Of a stretch of DNA of 64,000 nucleotides, positions 21,546 to 31,893 are shown piece by piece. The position numbers and the translations under genes were made by a program. A model generated the notes under the pieces. That model worked only from the letters and a program-made list of their open reading frames with translations, did no database searches and was not told the DNA's origin. Each line of letters begins with the position of its first letter. The stretch's first letter is position 1. The stretch is from Plantago ovata (taxonomy: Eukaryota > Streptophyta > Magnoliopsida > Lamiales > Plantaginaceae), in assembly GCA_028274465.1 (NCBI GenBank), contig CM051456.1, positions 84,554,753 to 84,618,752 on the forward strand, given 5' to 3'.

Positions 21546-22390
21546 GGAAACTAATTTAGCATTTAACACATAATAATTGATAAAGTTTTACACTCATGGT
21601 ATTGTACTCATCCAATAAAGCATATGCAAATGAAATGCACATACCCGTCGCATTAAATTAGTACTCTAAAGTATTATGAAATAGACCCGTCGAGCGTAGT
21701 TAGTATTGTAAACTATTGTGTAATACACCCGTGGAATGCCGTTAGTATTTTTAACTATTGCGCAATAGACCTGTCCAATGTAGTTAGAGCGAAAACTAAA
21801 TTAGCATTTAGTACATAACTGTACCCGGCAAAACTTCACACATATGATATGTATTGATCCATCAAAACATAAGCAAATGAAGTGTATAGACCCGTTGAAT
21901 ACAATTAGTGTTCGAAAGTACTCGTCGAGCGTAGTTAGTGTTGTAAACTATTGTTTAATACAACACATGTGGAGCACAGTTGTGTTCTAAAACTATTGTA
22001 AATAGACCTGTCAAACGTTGTTAGTGTGAATACTAACTCATAATGTTAGCACATAATATCACCTGGCAAAACTTTACTCACATGATATAATACCGATCCA
22101 TCAAAACATAATCAAATGAAAATAAAGTGCATATACCCGTCATATAGTGTTCTAAAATATTGCGGAATAGACATGTCGAGCATATTTAGTGTTCTAAATT
22201 AGTGCGCAGTACACACGTGGAACGCAGTTAGTGTTCTAAACTATTGCGGTACAAACTCGTCGAACGTATTAAGCTATTAAACTATACAGTATACCCGTTA
22301 AACACAATTAGTGTACTAAATTATTACGAAATATACCCGTTGAATATAATTATTGTTCTAAATAATTACGATCAATATTGTTATTGAATA
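21546..22390. repeat. Two-level tandem repeat: about 240-bp units built from 42-bp subunits
   Basis: A spacer with the words TTAGCATTTA, CAAAACTT and CCATCAAAACATAA recurs at 21546, 21789 and 22026 (periods about 245 and 237). Between spacers, about 13 diverged subunits of roughly 42 bp follow the pattern ACCCGTCGAACG, GTTAGTGTTCTAAACTAT, TGCGGAATAG. Subunits are 60-85 percent alike by eye, so the array is old. Confidence 0.75.
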
Positions 22391-22865
22391 ATCATGCCGA
22401 GTACAATCGTTTGTTTAGATTAATAAATAACTTGTCGTAAAAGATAATCTATAGTACCATAATCCCGCCAAATTATATATTATGATATATTTTCTCAATA
22501 TAATCATGGTGTTATTATATCAAATTCTTTAATACTTATTTATAGGAATTCACTCGTATTTGTTTATTATTTTAAGTAAAAAAATTGGTGCTTTGTCCAA
22601 CTCCTAAATTTCGTTCAATAACATTAATTGCACAATACAGTATGAGAAACTTCAAATGAACATTAATATAACTTTCGCAGTGCTTGATTGAATATATTAG
22701 AATTAATATAGTACTAAAATATGGTGAATTAATTCAGTCAAATTATTTATCCATATCCCAAGGAGTAATAATTAATTGTTGAAATCCGCATTTACCCCAC
22801 CCCCGCTTGAATGTATCTCTCACAAATTCAGCATATAATTAGTACCATAATTGCTATGGATTTAT
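22391..22865. other. AT-rich intergenic stretch
   Basis: No gene or recognisable repeat seen. Base composition is strongly AT-rich with short homopolymer runs. Confidence 0.5.
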
Positions 22866-23030
22866 AAGGGTTGCCTAGTGGTAAAGTTGTTGAAATAGCT
22901 CAATAGAGGTTGGCGGTTCGAACCCCTAACGGAGTCTTGATAAGGTGGTTTAGGTTGGAATTATAAGGTGGTAAATGTGTAGTGTAGAAGTTGGAATAGA
23001 GTAGGTTGGGGATTCGAACCCCAAAGGAGT
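22866..23030 (+). mobile_element. tRNA-like SINE trace with two B-box-like sites
   Basis: TTGCCTAGTGGTAAAG near 22873 resembles a pol III A box and GGTTCGAACCC at about 22915 is a good B box, about 30 bases on. A second B-like site, GGATTCGAACCCC, is at about 23010 after a similar spacer. The pair suggests a dimeric tRNA-derived SINE or a tandem of two. No folded tRNA cloverleaf and no clear 3' tail were found. Confidence 0.45.
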
Positions 23031-23610
23031 CACAAGTAATCTGACTTTTCTTGTCCGGAGAGATGGCCCTTTCTGGATATTCATGGGGTAGATTGAACTG
23101 TCGATGTATGAAGTAACTAATCAGTAACACACTATATTTATTAAGTAAAAACTATAACTATAGTATACTACAATATATTAATTTAACATGTGATTGGTTT
23201 TATTGATTTCTCTTACCATGGCGTATCGACATAAAATCTTTGGATTTCCATGACGAAGGCAATTTGCATTAAGAAAGATCTCGACTAAAGACAATGGAGA
23301 CAATCCTGGAGTGTTATGATTGCTATGAAATCTAGGCATATTCAGGGATCGATATACAATGATTCAGACAAAGTGATTGCAATTACTCGTCTTTGTAGAT
23401 CAACAGGTAGGCATAAGAGTCCGCCTGAACAAATGATGCGCGATAGCTTCATCTACTTAGAAAGGAAGATTCAAACTTTGATTTGTTTGAATAAATGAAG
23501 AATTTATCAGAAAATCACAATGAAGAACAATGGAATTGTATTGAAAGCTGCAAAAGAGGGAGCACTCTGGATGACTAATTCTTTATTCATTTTCTTGATA
23601 TGTCACTAAT

Positions 23611-23612
<2 letters not shown>
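23031..23612. other. Intergenic stretch with an unassigned 60-codon frame
   Basis: An open stretch at 23316-23498 (plus) codes for a basic peptide of mixed composition. I cannot place it in any family. The surrounding 23230-23580 is less AT-rich than its flanks and may be a decayed coding remnant. No promoter or splice signals were identified. Confidence 0.3.
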
Positions 23613-23929
<317 letters not shown>

Positions 23930-24224
23930 TATGAATCTATTATGAATTAATATGAGTCCCCGAGAATGCTTAATTTCATAAATAACATGTTCTGGCGAGG
24001 ACTTACTTTGTATAATTTTATTACCGAATGATTTTAGAATGTTTATTGACTTACAAATAGAGTGGGTAACTGAAGAGTAAGCAAGCTGAGTAGTGACATC
24101 GAGAAAATGAATAATTACAAAAATATGTTAGATTTAAATTAAAAATGCAGGGGAAATATTTGACTACATAATAGCTCAATAACAATAAATAAAATCCGGG
24201 CAGGCGTTTATATATGTTCTATTT
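23930..24224. other. AT-rich intergenic stretch
   Basis: Nothing recognised. Confidence 0.5.
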
Positions 24225-24351
24225 CTTTCGTTTCATGTTTTCAGTTAAGATGGTGTTTTAGTATGGGTTTTGACCCGGTGTATTTTTTGGTTGAAATCTT
24301 AATATTGCTTATGCTCTTTGTCTTAATAAAATAAATCATTCGTTTAAAAAA
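24225..24351 (+). mobile_element. Possible plus-strand LINE 3' end
   Basis: Ends with GTCTTAATAAAATAAATC, then TCATTCGTTTAAAAAA. An ATAAA-like signal followed by a CGTTTAAAA tail is common at plant L1 3' ends. Only the untranslated tail remains, so the call is weak. Confidence 0.35.
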
Positions 24352-24538
24352 GGCCGTGGGAAAGATGAATTAGCACAAAAGATGCGCATGGACCGTTTTT
24401 CTTAGTAGTATAAATTAGATAAGAAATGGATAAGTAGAATTTACATTCATGGATATTTGCAAGGTAATTCATGTCTTCTGCATACTGTATACTAATTTTA
24501 GTATATTCATAACAAAACAAATGGAGTTATAAGCATGT

Positions 24539-24552
24539 TAAGTCCTGCATTG
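24539..24552. repeat. Target site duplication (one of two) flanking the L1
   Basis: TAAGTCCTGCATTG here matches TAAGTCCTCCATTG at 27282-27295 with one mismatch. The two copies immediately flank the T tract (24553-24564) and the truncated 5' end of the LINE. Confidence 0.75.
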
Positions 24553-24730
24553 TTTTTTTTTTTTAGAAGAAATAAGGTTATATATTAATAACCAGAAAGT
24601 AGCAAAGCGCTACAGCAACAAAAGCAGAGGCAAAGTATCTCTGTAATGATAGTACATATCAAACCAAAGCACAAACAAATAGTCAAGAGACACCTAAAGG
24701 ACATTCTACGAAGAAAAACTTAACAAGACT

Positions 24731-25612
24731 TCAACCAGGCTTCTGATACTCAAAGGGGAGGCAAGTATAGCCAACTGCGTCCGAGGCGAAGTTGTGACAC
24801 AACCTATGAGCCAACTCATTAGCTTCCTGACGCACATTTATCACCTTATAGCTGCTAAAGGAACGCAGCAGGTCCACAACCATAGCATACAGATTATCAT
24901 TTTGGCCCAGAGCTGGAGAGAAGTTGATGATATCCATAACGACCTGTAGCGCATCCCCCTCCAAAACAATGTTCTTATAGCCTAGGTGGCGCGCCAATTC
25001 CAAGCCTAATCTTGCCGCTAACAATTCCGCAGTAGCAACATCCTGCACTGCTTGGAGCTTCTTCCTATGCCACGCAAGAACCAGCCCTGTGCTATCCCGA
25101 AAAACTGTTGCGACTCCACCTAACGACCCAGTAAAAGGGACTGCTGCAACAAAATTGATCTTTACAGTGCCACACGGGGGAGGTTGCCAAGGTCCCAAGA
25201 CAGAACATTGCTTATCATAAGAGCTTCCAACAGGTTCGTAGGCATTAGCTCTATGGAACTCGGTGAACTGTACGGCATATTGAACTGTATCCAATGGGTT
25301 ACACTGCCAATCATCTTCAAATATACGTTTGTTGCGATTGTGCCATATACTCCAACAAATCACCACAAATAGCTCGAACTCAGGTACTGTTAGCCGAATA
25401 CGGACTCCCATAATCCAGTTCCACGCATCATTAGCATGGAAGAAAATGCTGCAAACCGGAAAGTTTGCTAACGCCCAAGTCTGCCTAGCAAAATGACAAT
25501 CTCTGAATATATGAAGTATTGCTTCCTGAGGCATACCACATACAATGCAGGAGGATTCAGGCGACAAGTGACGACGCCTCATCTCAGCAGCAACGGGGAG
25601 AATCTCATGCAA
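24731..25612 (-). pseudogene. LINE zf-RVT and RNase H (RVT_3) domains
   Basis: N-terminal part: zf-RVT Cys/His region with CIVCGMPQEAILHIFRDC and WSIWHNRNKRIFED, as in plant L1 ORF2. C-terminal part: RVT_3 RNase H with GGVATVFRDSTGLVLAW, ATAELLAARLGLELA (conserved Glu) and NIVLEGDALQVV (conserved Asp) and VRQEANELAHRL near the end. The first catalytic acid, expected in the VKINF-D position, reads Val here (KINFVAAVPF), which should inactivate the RNase H. The 293-codon stretch ends in TGA/TAA-type stop at 24731. Confidence 0.85.
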
Positions 25613-26312
25613 GGTTCAGTCGTACTTTTGGTGGAAGGCGTATTGACCAAACAGGATTACAATTCCTGGAGTGACTGGTCGAGCTGGAGCTAGCAATATT
25701 TGCAGCCTGCCGAACTCTGAGTGCCAAGGCCAATCTATAGGCTGACTTCACAGTATATAGTCCTGACTTTGTGTGGTGCCAGATATACGTATCAGCATTT
25801 GTGGGTAGAGCTAGAAGAATTTTAAGGATTTTCTCAATATCATACTGCCAAAAAAGATACGTAAGTATAGATAAATCCCAAACATGCAATTGAGGATGAA
25901 TTAAAGTGGAGACTGAAAGCGGCCCCTCATTATGAAGGTCTGGAGTTTTGGGTTTAAAAGAAAAATATCCGGGAATCCACTTATCCTCCCAGACATCAAT
26001 ACTCTCACCATTACCCACTCTCCATCGCATCCCATCCCTAACAAGAGTAATGGAAGTATAAATACTTTTCCAGGTAAAAGAGGCATTAGAGTTAGGAGTA
26101 GCATGAAAAACAAAAGAGTGAGGGAAATATTTGGCTTTGAAAATACGACTCAAAAGAGAGTGAGGCTCATTATAAATTCGCCAAACCTGCTTCCCTAGCG
26201 AAGCTAAATTGAAAGCACGAAGATCCCTAAATCCCATCCCTCCATCTCTTTTACTTTGACATAACCTTTCCCAATTAAGCCAATGCATACTTTTACTATA
26301 CCATTTTTCCAC
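25605..26312 (-). pseudogene. LINE ORF2 connection region (zf-RVT neighbour)
   Basis: This 235-codon stretch has WERLCQSKRDGGMGFRDLRA and FNLASLGKQVWRI, which are hallmarks of the plant L1 region between RT and zf-RVT, then WHHTKSGLYTVKSAYRLAL just before the zinc-binding domain. The next frame (24731-25612) overlaps it by eight bases, so a frameshift lies at about 25605. About 145 bases between it and the RT frame are also out of phase. Confidence 0.85.
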
Positions 26313-26458
26313 CAGTAGCTTGAAATCAAAGACTCAATTTCTCAAAGAAGAGTATCAGGTAATTTAAAACAACTCATAACATAAGTTGGTATAGCTTGAA
26401 GAACAGACTTGATCATAACTTCTTTACCAGCTTTAGAAAGAGTTTTATTTTCAAAAGA

Positions 26459-27280
26459 CTAAATTCTCTTCCACACCTTATCCCGAAGCCACCCAAAAAT
26501 TTCTTTTTTACTTTTACCCATAGTAGTGGGCAGACCAAGATATTTATCATGCTTTTCAACTACTTGCACATTCAAGATATTGGTAATTTCAGCAATAACA
26601 TTGGTACTGACATTTCTACTAAAGACAACATTAGATTTTTCCAAATTAATCATTTGGCCAGAGCCCATACTATAGACATGAAGAATATGACGGATGGACT
26701 CAGCAACAGAAAGAGAAGCTTGACAAAAAAACATAGTGTCATCAGCAAAAAGGAGGTGAGAGACCTCAGGGGCTGAAGAGTTTACTTTGGTACCTTTAAT
26801 ATTACCACTACTAGTAGCTTCAGCAAACAGGGAACAAAGGGCTTCAGTGCAAAACAAAAATAAGTAAGGGGACAAGGGATCCCCTTGTCTTAAACCACGA
26901 GAAGGCGTAAAGGGACATGACTCACTTCCATTTAAGATCAAGGCATAAGACACACTTTTGACACAAAGAAAAATAGTATCAATAAAGCCAGCACATAACC
27001 CAAGTTTTTGCAAAAGTTTCTCAAGAAAAAGCCATTCAACACGGTCATATGCTTTACTAAGATCTAGTTTTAAAGCTAAATAACCCTCCTTACCAGAAGT
27101 CTTACGTTTTAAATAATGATTTAACTCATAAGACACTAAAACATTGTCAGTTAATAACCTTCCCGGAATAAAAGCAGATTGGGTTTCGCTTATCAGACTA
27201 TTCATATGGGGTTTAAGCCGATTTGTAATGCATTTAGAAGCCACTTTACATTACTAAGACTAATAGGCCTGTATTGAGTA
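26459..27280 (-). pseudogene. LINE reverse transcriptase domain (partial)
   Basis: Contains QSAFIPGRLLTDNVLVSYE, then LKLDLSKAYDRVEW (motif A with catalytic Asp), GLRQGDPLSPYLF (motif B) and LLFADDTMFF (motif C with the FADD catalytic pair), followed by GQMINLEKSNVVFS. These are classic L1 RT motifs. The ORF reads from 27244; the few codons before it (ITQYRPISLSNV) are in another frame, showing a frameshift near 27240. The domain would have copied L1 RNA at a nicked target. The next segment downstream, 25605-26312, is in a different frame. Confidence 0.9.
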
Positions 27281-27281
27281 A

Positions 27282-27295
27282 TAAGTCCTCCATTG
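27282..27295. repeat. Target site duplication (second copy) flanking the L1
   Basis: TAAGTCCTCCATTG, paired with 24539-24552. Confidence 0.75.
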
Positions 27296-27567
27296 TTAGC
27301 ATTGGCGTGTGAATGCCATTGCTTTCGATCCTATATTTAGTATGTTTAAAGTATTATGAGTTAAAAATCTATACTAATATTAGGAATCACCTAAATATAT
27401 ATAGACTAAAATTTTGAGTTGAGTTTATTTTTGACCAATCATAATAGAGTAAAGTTCCACCTCAACATGATTTTTAACCAATCAGCATTGAATATTTGGT
27501 TACTTTTAACCAATGGAGAGGTGACATGTGGCTCTCACAGGGTTTGTCGCTTCATATATAGTAGATT
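27296..27567. other. Intergenic stretch with Helitron-like 5' words
   Basis: No gene. TCTATACTAATATTAGG at 27369 follows an A, as a Helitron 5' end would, and the reverse strand at about 27559 reads TCTACTATATATGAAG. The words CCAATCAGCATT and GACATGTGGC between them also occur in plant Helitrons. There is no CTRR hairpin end, so this is only a hint. Confidence 0.25.
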
Positions 27568-27715
27568 GATTTGAACTGAACTTATCTGAACTGAAATGAA
27601 TGGATCGCAACTAAAGTGAACTTATTTGTAGTACAAAATACTATTAGTCAAATCTCTGAACTTAATGCATCTGAACTGATTTGAACTGAACTGATTTGAA
27701 TTGAACTTAAAATAA
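27568..27715. repeat. GAACTGAA-type minisatellite
   Basis: Irregular tandem of TGAACTGAACTT and CTGAACTGATTTGAA words over about 150 bases, 170 bases downstream of the F-box stop codon. It is low-complexity and probably sits in or near the gene's 3' flank. Confidence 0.7.
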
Positions 27716-27884
27716 TTAATTTTCAAACGAGAGGAAAAGAAGAAAGCCTAAGTCATCTTTTAAGAGACGACAATAATACATTTGCTCTAGCTAACACTAA
27801 GGTGCGTTGAATTCACTTGTCACTTCACATAAATGAAGAACGAAAGAACTAATCAACAAGAGTTCTAGATCATCTTACATACCA

Positions 27885-29372
27885 TCACGATTCTGGTATA
27901 CTACTCCACTGTAAACGGAACCGGAACTGTCTTCCATTCTCTGCGTTCCAAGCATCTAGCAGCTCATCCCAGACAACAGATTGCCATTTCATTTCTTCAA
28001 CAAATTCTATATTGCAGTCCACCAAATTATGTCTAGGAGGTAAATTTTCAGGCAAAGTGAGGTATTCCAGATTCACTTGCTGCTTCAAGGTCTCATACAG
28101 ACAATGCAGGTCACTAAAAGCATCAAATTCTTGAGTAATGAGTACAGGACGACAATTCCAAAATAAGGCACTCAAAAACGCAGAAGACTGTGGTAGTGTC
28201 AGTCGCCCTCGTATCATTAGATCCTCAACCACAGGGATCGGATAATCTGGAATATGTTGAACAGCTGGGATAACAGGTTCAGCGCTGCAATGTTGAAGAC
28301 ATAGGGAAATTCTCGAACAGCTCAACTCTTTTAAGAAGTCTTTCAACTTGTTTGCCTCAAAATGATAGGAAACAAAAGTTATCCGAGACTCCCAATCCTG
28401 CGAATCAACTCTACTGAAGGACAGAGAAGGTACACTGCTCCTTACACCAACGTACTCAAACTCAGAAATGTTAGGAACATTGAGTTTCGCGCTTTTCAAC
28501 CTCCAACAATATTTCAAGCCCAAGAATTTAATCGAATGGCTAGCAATATCCAAGTGCTCAAAACAATCCGAAGGCGAATCAAGCACAAAATGCTCGAGGG
28601 ATGGAAACTTAACGAGGAAATGATCGAAAAACTTATCACCTACACTAATGTTTCGCAACACCAACGAAGTCAGTAGGCGAAACTCAGACGGATAATTATT
28701 ACCGGACTCTCGGATGAAATGAATACAGAAAGGCGAAACCGAGGTGTTGTGATGATCAACATGAAGCTTTTTCAAGTTATGCATCTTACTAGTAATATCA
28801 AGTTTGGTTAAACCTTTGCAACCACTCAAATGGATAGCCTCAATCAATGGGCATCCCAATAGGATAGCATTCATGACGTCATCATCCTCTACGGAAACAA
28901 ATTGCAAACTCAATAACGAAAGGCGTGGACATCTAACAAGTGTGAGGGAGAGGCAAGCAATTTTGCAACGAACAAGAGATAAACTGATCAAGGAAGACGA
29001 ATCGAATACTTGGAGTGGTAGAGCGTAATAATAAGAACGAGAACGATCTTCTATGGATAGAGCAAGATGATTTAGCCCCAAATTGAGAGCATCTATGATG
29101 AATTGATCAGCAAGTGAAGAACGTGAAGTCAGAGAGAGATCGAACCTGTGGAGTTTCAGGTTAGATTGGTTGTACCTTTGGAGAGTTGTGGCAATGGAGT
29201 CGGCGAATGCTGCTGGTGTGGTGAAGTTGCGCTGGTCGAAATGGAGGGAGGGACGAGTAGACCAAGCGGCGTACCATGATTTGGAGAGGATGCTGGTGCG
29301 AGCGGCGTCTTTTGTGCCGAAGAGGAGAGATTGAATGTGTTGGATTATAGGCTCTGTCAATTCGATCTCCAT
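27885..29372 (-). CDS. F-box/LRR protein, intact single-exon host gene
   Basis: F-box proteins are substrate adaptors of SCF ubiquitin ligases: the F-box binds SKP1 and the repeats hold the target. The N-terminus (residues about 3-45 from the chosen Met) has ELTEPIIQHIQSLLFG, then LSKSWYAAWSTRPSLHFD, a typical plant F-box with an LSKSW helix. Leucine-rich repeats follow over about residues 85-330, for example SSLISLSLVRCKI, CPRLSLLSLQFVSV and GCPLIEAIHLSGCKGLTKLDI. The C-terminal part has EYLTLPENLPP and a Trp-rich end. I chose the Met at 29370-29372 because the F-box starts right after it; an in-frame upstream Met (29406-29408) would add 12 hydrophobic residues (total 507). The frame is uninterrupted at 495 codons, with no intron needed. 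The target and function are unknown. A pyrimidine-rich tract precedes it on the reverse strand. It is the only convincing host gene here. Confidence 0.9.
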   Translation of the reverse strand: MEIELTEPIIQHIQSLLFGTKDAARTSILSKSWYAAWSTRPSLHFDQRNFTTPAAFADSIATTLQRYNQSNLKLHRFDLSLTSRSSLADQFIIDALNLGLNHLALSIEDRSRSYYYALPLQVFDSSSLISLSLVRCKIACLSLTLVRCPRLSLLSLQFVSVEDDDVMNAILLGCPLIEAIHLSGCKGLTKLDITSKMHNLKKLHVDHHNTSVSPFCIHFIRESGNNYPSEFRLLTSLVLRNISVGDKFFDHFLVKFPSLEHFVLDSPSDCFEHLDIASHSIKFLGLKYCWRLKSAKLNVPNISEFEYVGVRSSVPSLSFSRVDSQDWESRITFVSYHFEANKLKDFLKELSCSRISLCLQHCSAEPVIPAVQHIPDYPIPVVEDLMIRGRLTLPQSSAFLSALFWNCRPVLITQEFDAFSDLHCLYETLKQQVNLEYLTLPENLPPRHNLVDCNIEFVEEMKWQSVVWDELLDAWNAENGRQFRFRLQWSSIPES

Positions 29373-29842
29373 TGATGCAATAATCAAATCGAGTAAGATG
29401 AATGCCAAATTTTATTATCTTCTACTATCATGGAGAAGAAGAGAGAAACAAACCCAATTTAAAAGCACAGGTGTTTGATTATTTTAGTCAGCATGTCATT
29501 CATGTTTCTGTTTCTGGACTTGTTAATTCCAGTAGGAACATGTTGATCGAACGTCAACAATAGAAATAGAAGAAACTACCTACCAAGTTCGTCTCAATTT
29601 AATCATTAAGAGGCTGACTAATTTTTGCTAAAATCTTTCCCAAATTCCAATCCTATACTACTTTTTATTTTTTTTATTTTTTAGTAGCTAGTAGCTACAA
29701 CATACTAATTATTTATGTAGTAGGATAATTACAAGTTTTAGAACAATCGTCTATGTCCGGCAGAGTGACTTTCATCTTGTAATTAGTAGGACCTGTTAAA
29801 ACTTGAGGGAGGGGTAGGTTGGGGAAAAATCCTCCAAATACT
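29373..29842. promoter_or_regulatory. Upstream region of the F-box gene
   Basis: On the reverse strand a CT-rich tract (TTTCTCTCTTCTTCTCC, about 29431-29450) resembles a plant core-promoter Y patch or 5' leader, with a weak TATA-like TTTTAAAT at 29457-29464 just upstream of it. Beyond this, to 29842, the sequence is AT-rich with nothing recognised. A solo LTR begins 470 bases upstream of the start codon. Confidence 0.35.
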
Positions 29843-30704
29843 TGTTGGAAATTTTAGGGAGTCAAGGATATATCGAAGTGTATAAATCGGAAATTGAACG
29901 AATTAACAAATCTGCAGAGTCGAGGTATGATCCTCTCTCCTTAAGACATAATTCGCTCTGCTACGGTGCTCACAATTCAAGCGAATTGTCTCCCAAGATA
30001 CAACTGCAGGTGAGTCTGTAAACTAGCACTCGAAATACAAGACTCTCTTGGACTACTTCAATATGGTAAATAAGCATTTTAGAAAGAAGAGAAGAAGGAA
30101 GAAACTTTTGGATACTAGCTAGTGTGCAATTTTCGAATTGCTATATCAAATCCAGAACATGGGTTGTTGTTTATACTTTTGAAAGGTTGTAAATGAAAAG
30201 GTACAACTCTTGAAAATATAAATTCTCGCTCCACAATCTATCTATTAATGTTGCAACACAACCTTTCACCAAAAGATGCAAGTCTAGTGGAAAAGCCTCT
30301 AGCGTTCTCCTGAGAGGTTACGAGTTCAACTCTGTTTCTGTCTACTTTACCCACTTATTATTGTTACATCTTTTCAACTATCACACTCGGCCCCTCACCA
30401 AGAGTGTTTATTCTAATAACCACATAATAAAATATTATTATTTAATATTTTGCTCATTCCTTCTTAATTTTAGCTACTTCCAACTTTTAGTTTTTCATAA
30501 CTAGCACATCAACTAACACACTCCGAGCATTAATTACTCTTTCACTACAGAATTTTAGTAACAAATGTCGAGTTAATTCTACTATTTTAGTAGATTATTC
30601 ACGTTCAAGAAATTACATTTCTGACGTGCGAGACACCTCTTTTGGTTAATTGTACATAGTCATAGACAGACCAACCATGGTTTGGCTAAAATTCCAACAA
30701 TACT
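29838..30704. mobile_element. Solo LTR with perfect 5-bp target duplication
   Basis: 29843-30699 (857 bp) starts TGTTGGAAATTTT and ends AAAATTCCAACA, a 12-base inverted terminus of the TG..CA type, and is flanked on both sides by ATACT (29838-29842 and 30700-30704). There is no coding region or primer site inside, so it is what remains after recombination between two LTRs. The family is not one of the others in this window; strand cannot be assigned. It lies upstream of the F-box gene. Confidence 0.85.
30278..30345 (+). repeat. tRNA-like A/B box pair inside the solo LTR
   Basis: CAAGTCTAGTGGAAAAG (A-box-like) is followed about 30 bases later by GAGGTTACGAGTTCAACTC (B-box-like). It could be a SINE nested in the LTR or a chance match. 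No tail or target duplication was seen. Confidence 0.25.
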
Positions 30705-30912
30705 ATTCCACCCATTTTGTACTGTAATTTTACTACTACCATATATATTTAGTGGCTTATTTCTGGTTTTTCTTAGTTAAAAACAGATGGAAACTTTACG
30801 TAAAGAGGGCTGGGGACTACACTAGTAGGAATTGTATAACAGTGTTTGTTTGATTGTTGATTACCCTATTCCTTGAAATTTGCACCTATTTATATTTAAC
30901 CACCAAAATAGT

Positions 30913-31172
30913 TACTCTCTTTGTCCTAGAAAAACTTTACCCACTTTGAATTTTTTGGTCAACAATTTTCGATTTTGACTACAAATTACTCTTAACATGT
31001 AACCGTAAAATAGATAACAAATTTACATAATGAAAATTTAGAAAGTAATATTTCATAATATAATTTTGTTAAATATTTTACCATTACAATTTAAGAGTAA
31101 ATTGTAGTTAAAACCGAAAGCTGTTGATCTGAAAAGTCAAAGTGGATAAAGTTTTCAGGGATGGAGCTAGTA
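30913..31172. mobile_element. Stowaway-like MITE
   Basis: 260 bp with ends TACTCTCTTTGTCC and, inverted, TACTAGCTCCATCC. The inverted similarity runs on for about 70 bases through ACTTTACCCACTTTGA (left) and ACTTTATCCACTTTGA (right, inverted). TA dinucleotides flank it. This matches Tc1/mariner-derived Stowaway elements. It has no coding capacity. Confidence 0.75.
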
Positions 31173-31684
31173 TAACTTTTGAGATGATGCCAATTGAGCC
31201 ACATGGTTCCCTTAGCCCAATTACTGCTTAATGGGTCTAGTCCATGTCCCAAATCAGGGCTCTTTATCAAGGTATTTTGGTATTTTAGCAACATTTGGAA
31301 CCTTTTGGAAGACTGATAATTTGCTTGGCCCGAGCTTAGTGTTCGGCCTTGCGGCCTGAACTACATACTTATAAGGCTCGAGCTTCTACGGTTCCTTAGG
31401 CTCCTTGGTGTCTTTTGCCAGGACAACTGGTTCGAGTGACCTAGGACTTTACCTTGACCGACCACTATTTGTAGGTGCCTCTGGGACATGGGATTTTACC
31501 TTGTATGACCACTATTAATAAGTCTTCCCTTTGAAGGTGCCTATGAATATAAATCCACCGTTTACGTTATTGGACCATCTCGGTACAATTTTAAAGTCTG
31601 GGAGACTTAATTGGACCTAATCTTACTTTGACTGGGCTCAACAGACCTTCTGGTCGGCCCATGGTAATTGGTGTCAGAACGTAT
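31173..31684. other. Intergenic stretch, no gene recognised
   Basis: 31320-31680 is less AT-rich and contains two related segments (GGACTTTACCTTGACCGACC and GGGATTTTACCTTGTATGAC, each followed by CACTATT). It may be a decayed repeat. I find no coding motif. Confidence 0.4.
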
Positions 31685-31893
31685 AGCAAATGATATTACC
31701 GAGGTTGGAAAATCCAATATTTTGAAAACTACTAGGGGGATAAGACAGGGTGACCATTTATCCCCTTAAATTTTCATCATTTGCCAAGAACCGTTAGTCC
31801 GCCTAAATCATAAAAGAATAAATAATAAGGAGCTACAACCATTGAAAGCTTCCAGAGATGGTCCTGCCATACCCTTACTTTATTTTGCAGATG
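31685..31893 (+). pseudogene. L1-type reverse transcriptase fragment, cut by a Copia LTR
   Basis: Plus-strand reading gives ILKTTRGIRQGDHLSP (RT motif B), then IFIICQEPLVRL, and SRDGPAIPLLYFADV, the beginning of the FADD motif. An in-frame stop follows the LSP codons, where Tyr is usual, and motif B has His for Pro. The sequence is cut precisely at the FADD motif by the minus-strand F LTR beginning at 31894. It is a different L1 copy from the one at 24553-27281, in the opposite orientation. Confidence 0.8.

Larger units (their letters stand above)
24553..27281 (-). mobile_element. 5'-truncated L1-type LINE with RNase H domain
   Basis: Minus-strand non-LTR element of about 2.7 kb. It starts inside the reverse-transcriptase coding region (at Ile-Thr-Gln-Tyr-Arg, where full elements read ITQYRPISL) and ends with a 12-base poly(A) read as T at 24553-24564. 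A 14-bp target duplication flanks it. ORF1, endonuclease and the front of the RT are missing, the usual outcome of incomplete target-primed reverse transcription. ORF2 is spread over three frames (RT 26459-27244, connection and zf-RVT 25605-26312, Cys/RNase H 24731-25612), so it is inactive. 24565-24730 is the 3' untranslated region. It is moderately old given one mismatch in the target duplication and several frame changes. Confidence 0.9.

Noticed and set aside
22866-22930. A tRNA gene
   Set aside because: B box present, but no acceptor stem or anticodon arm could be folded, so it is treated as a SINE trace.
27369-27559. Short complete Helitron
   Set aside because: The 5'-like words are present but there is no hairpin plus CTRR end, so the call stays at hint level.
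31320-31680. Endogenous pararetrovirus or unknown coding remnant
   Set aside because: Less AT-rich than the flanks, but no coding motif in any frame was recognised.
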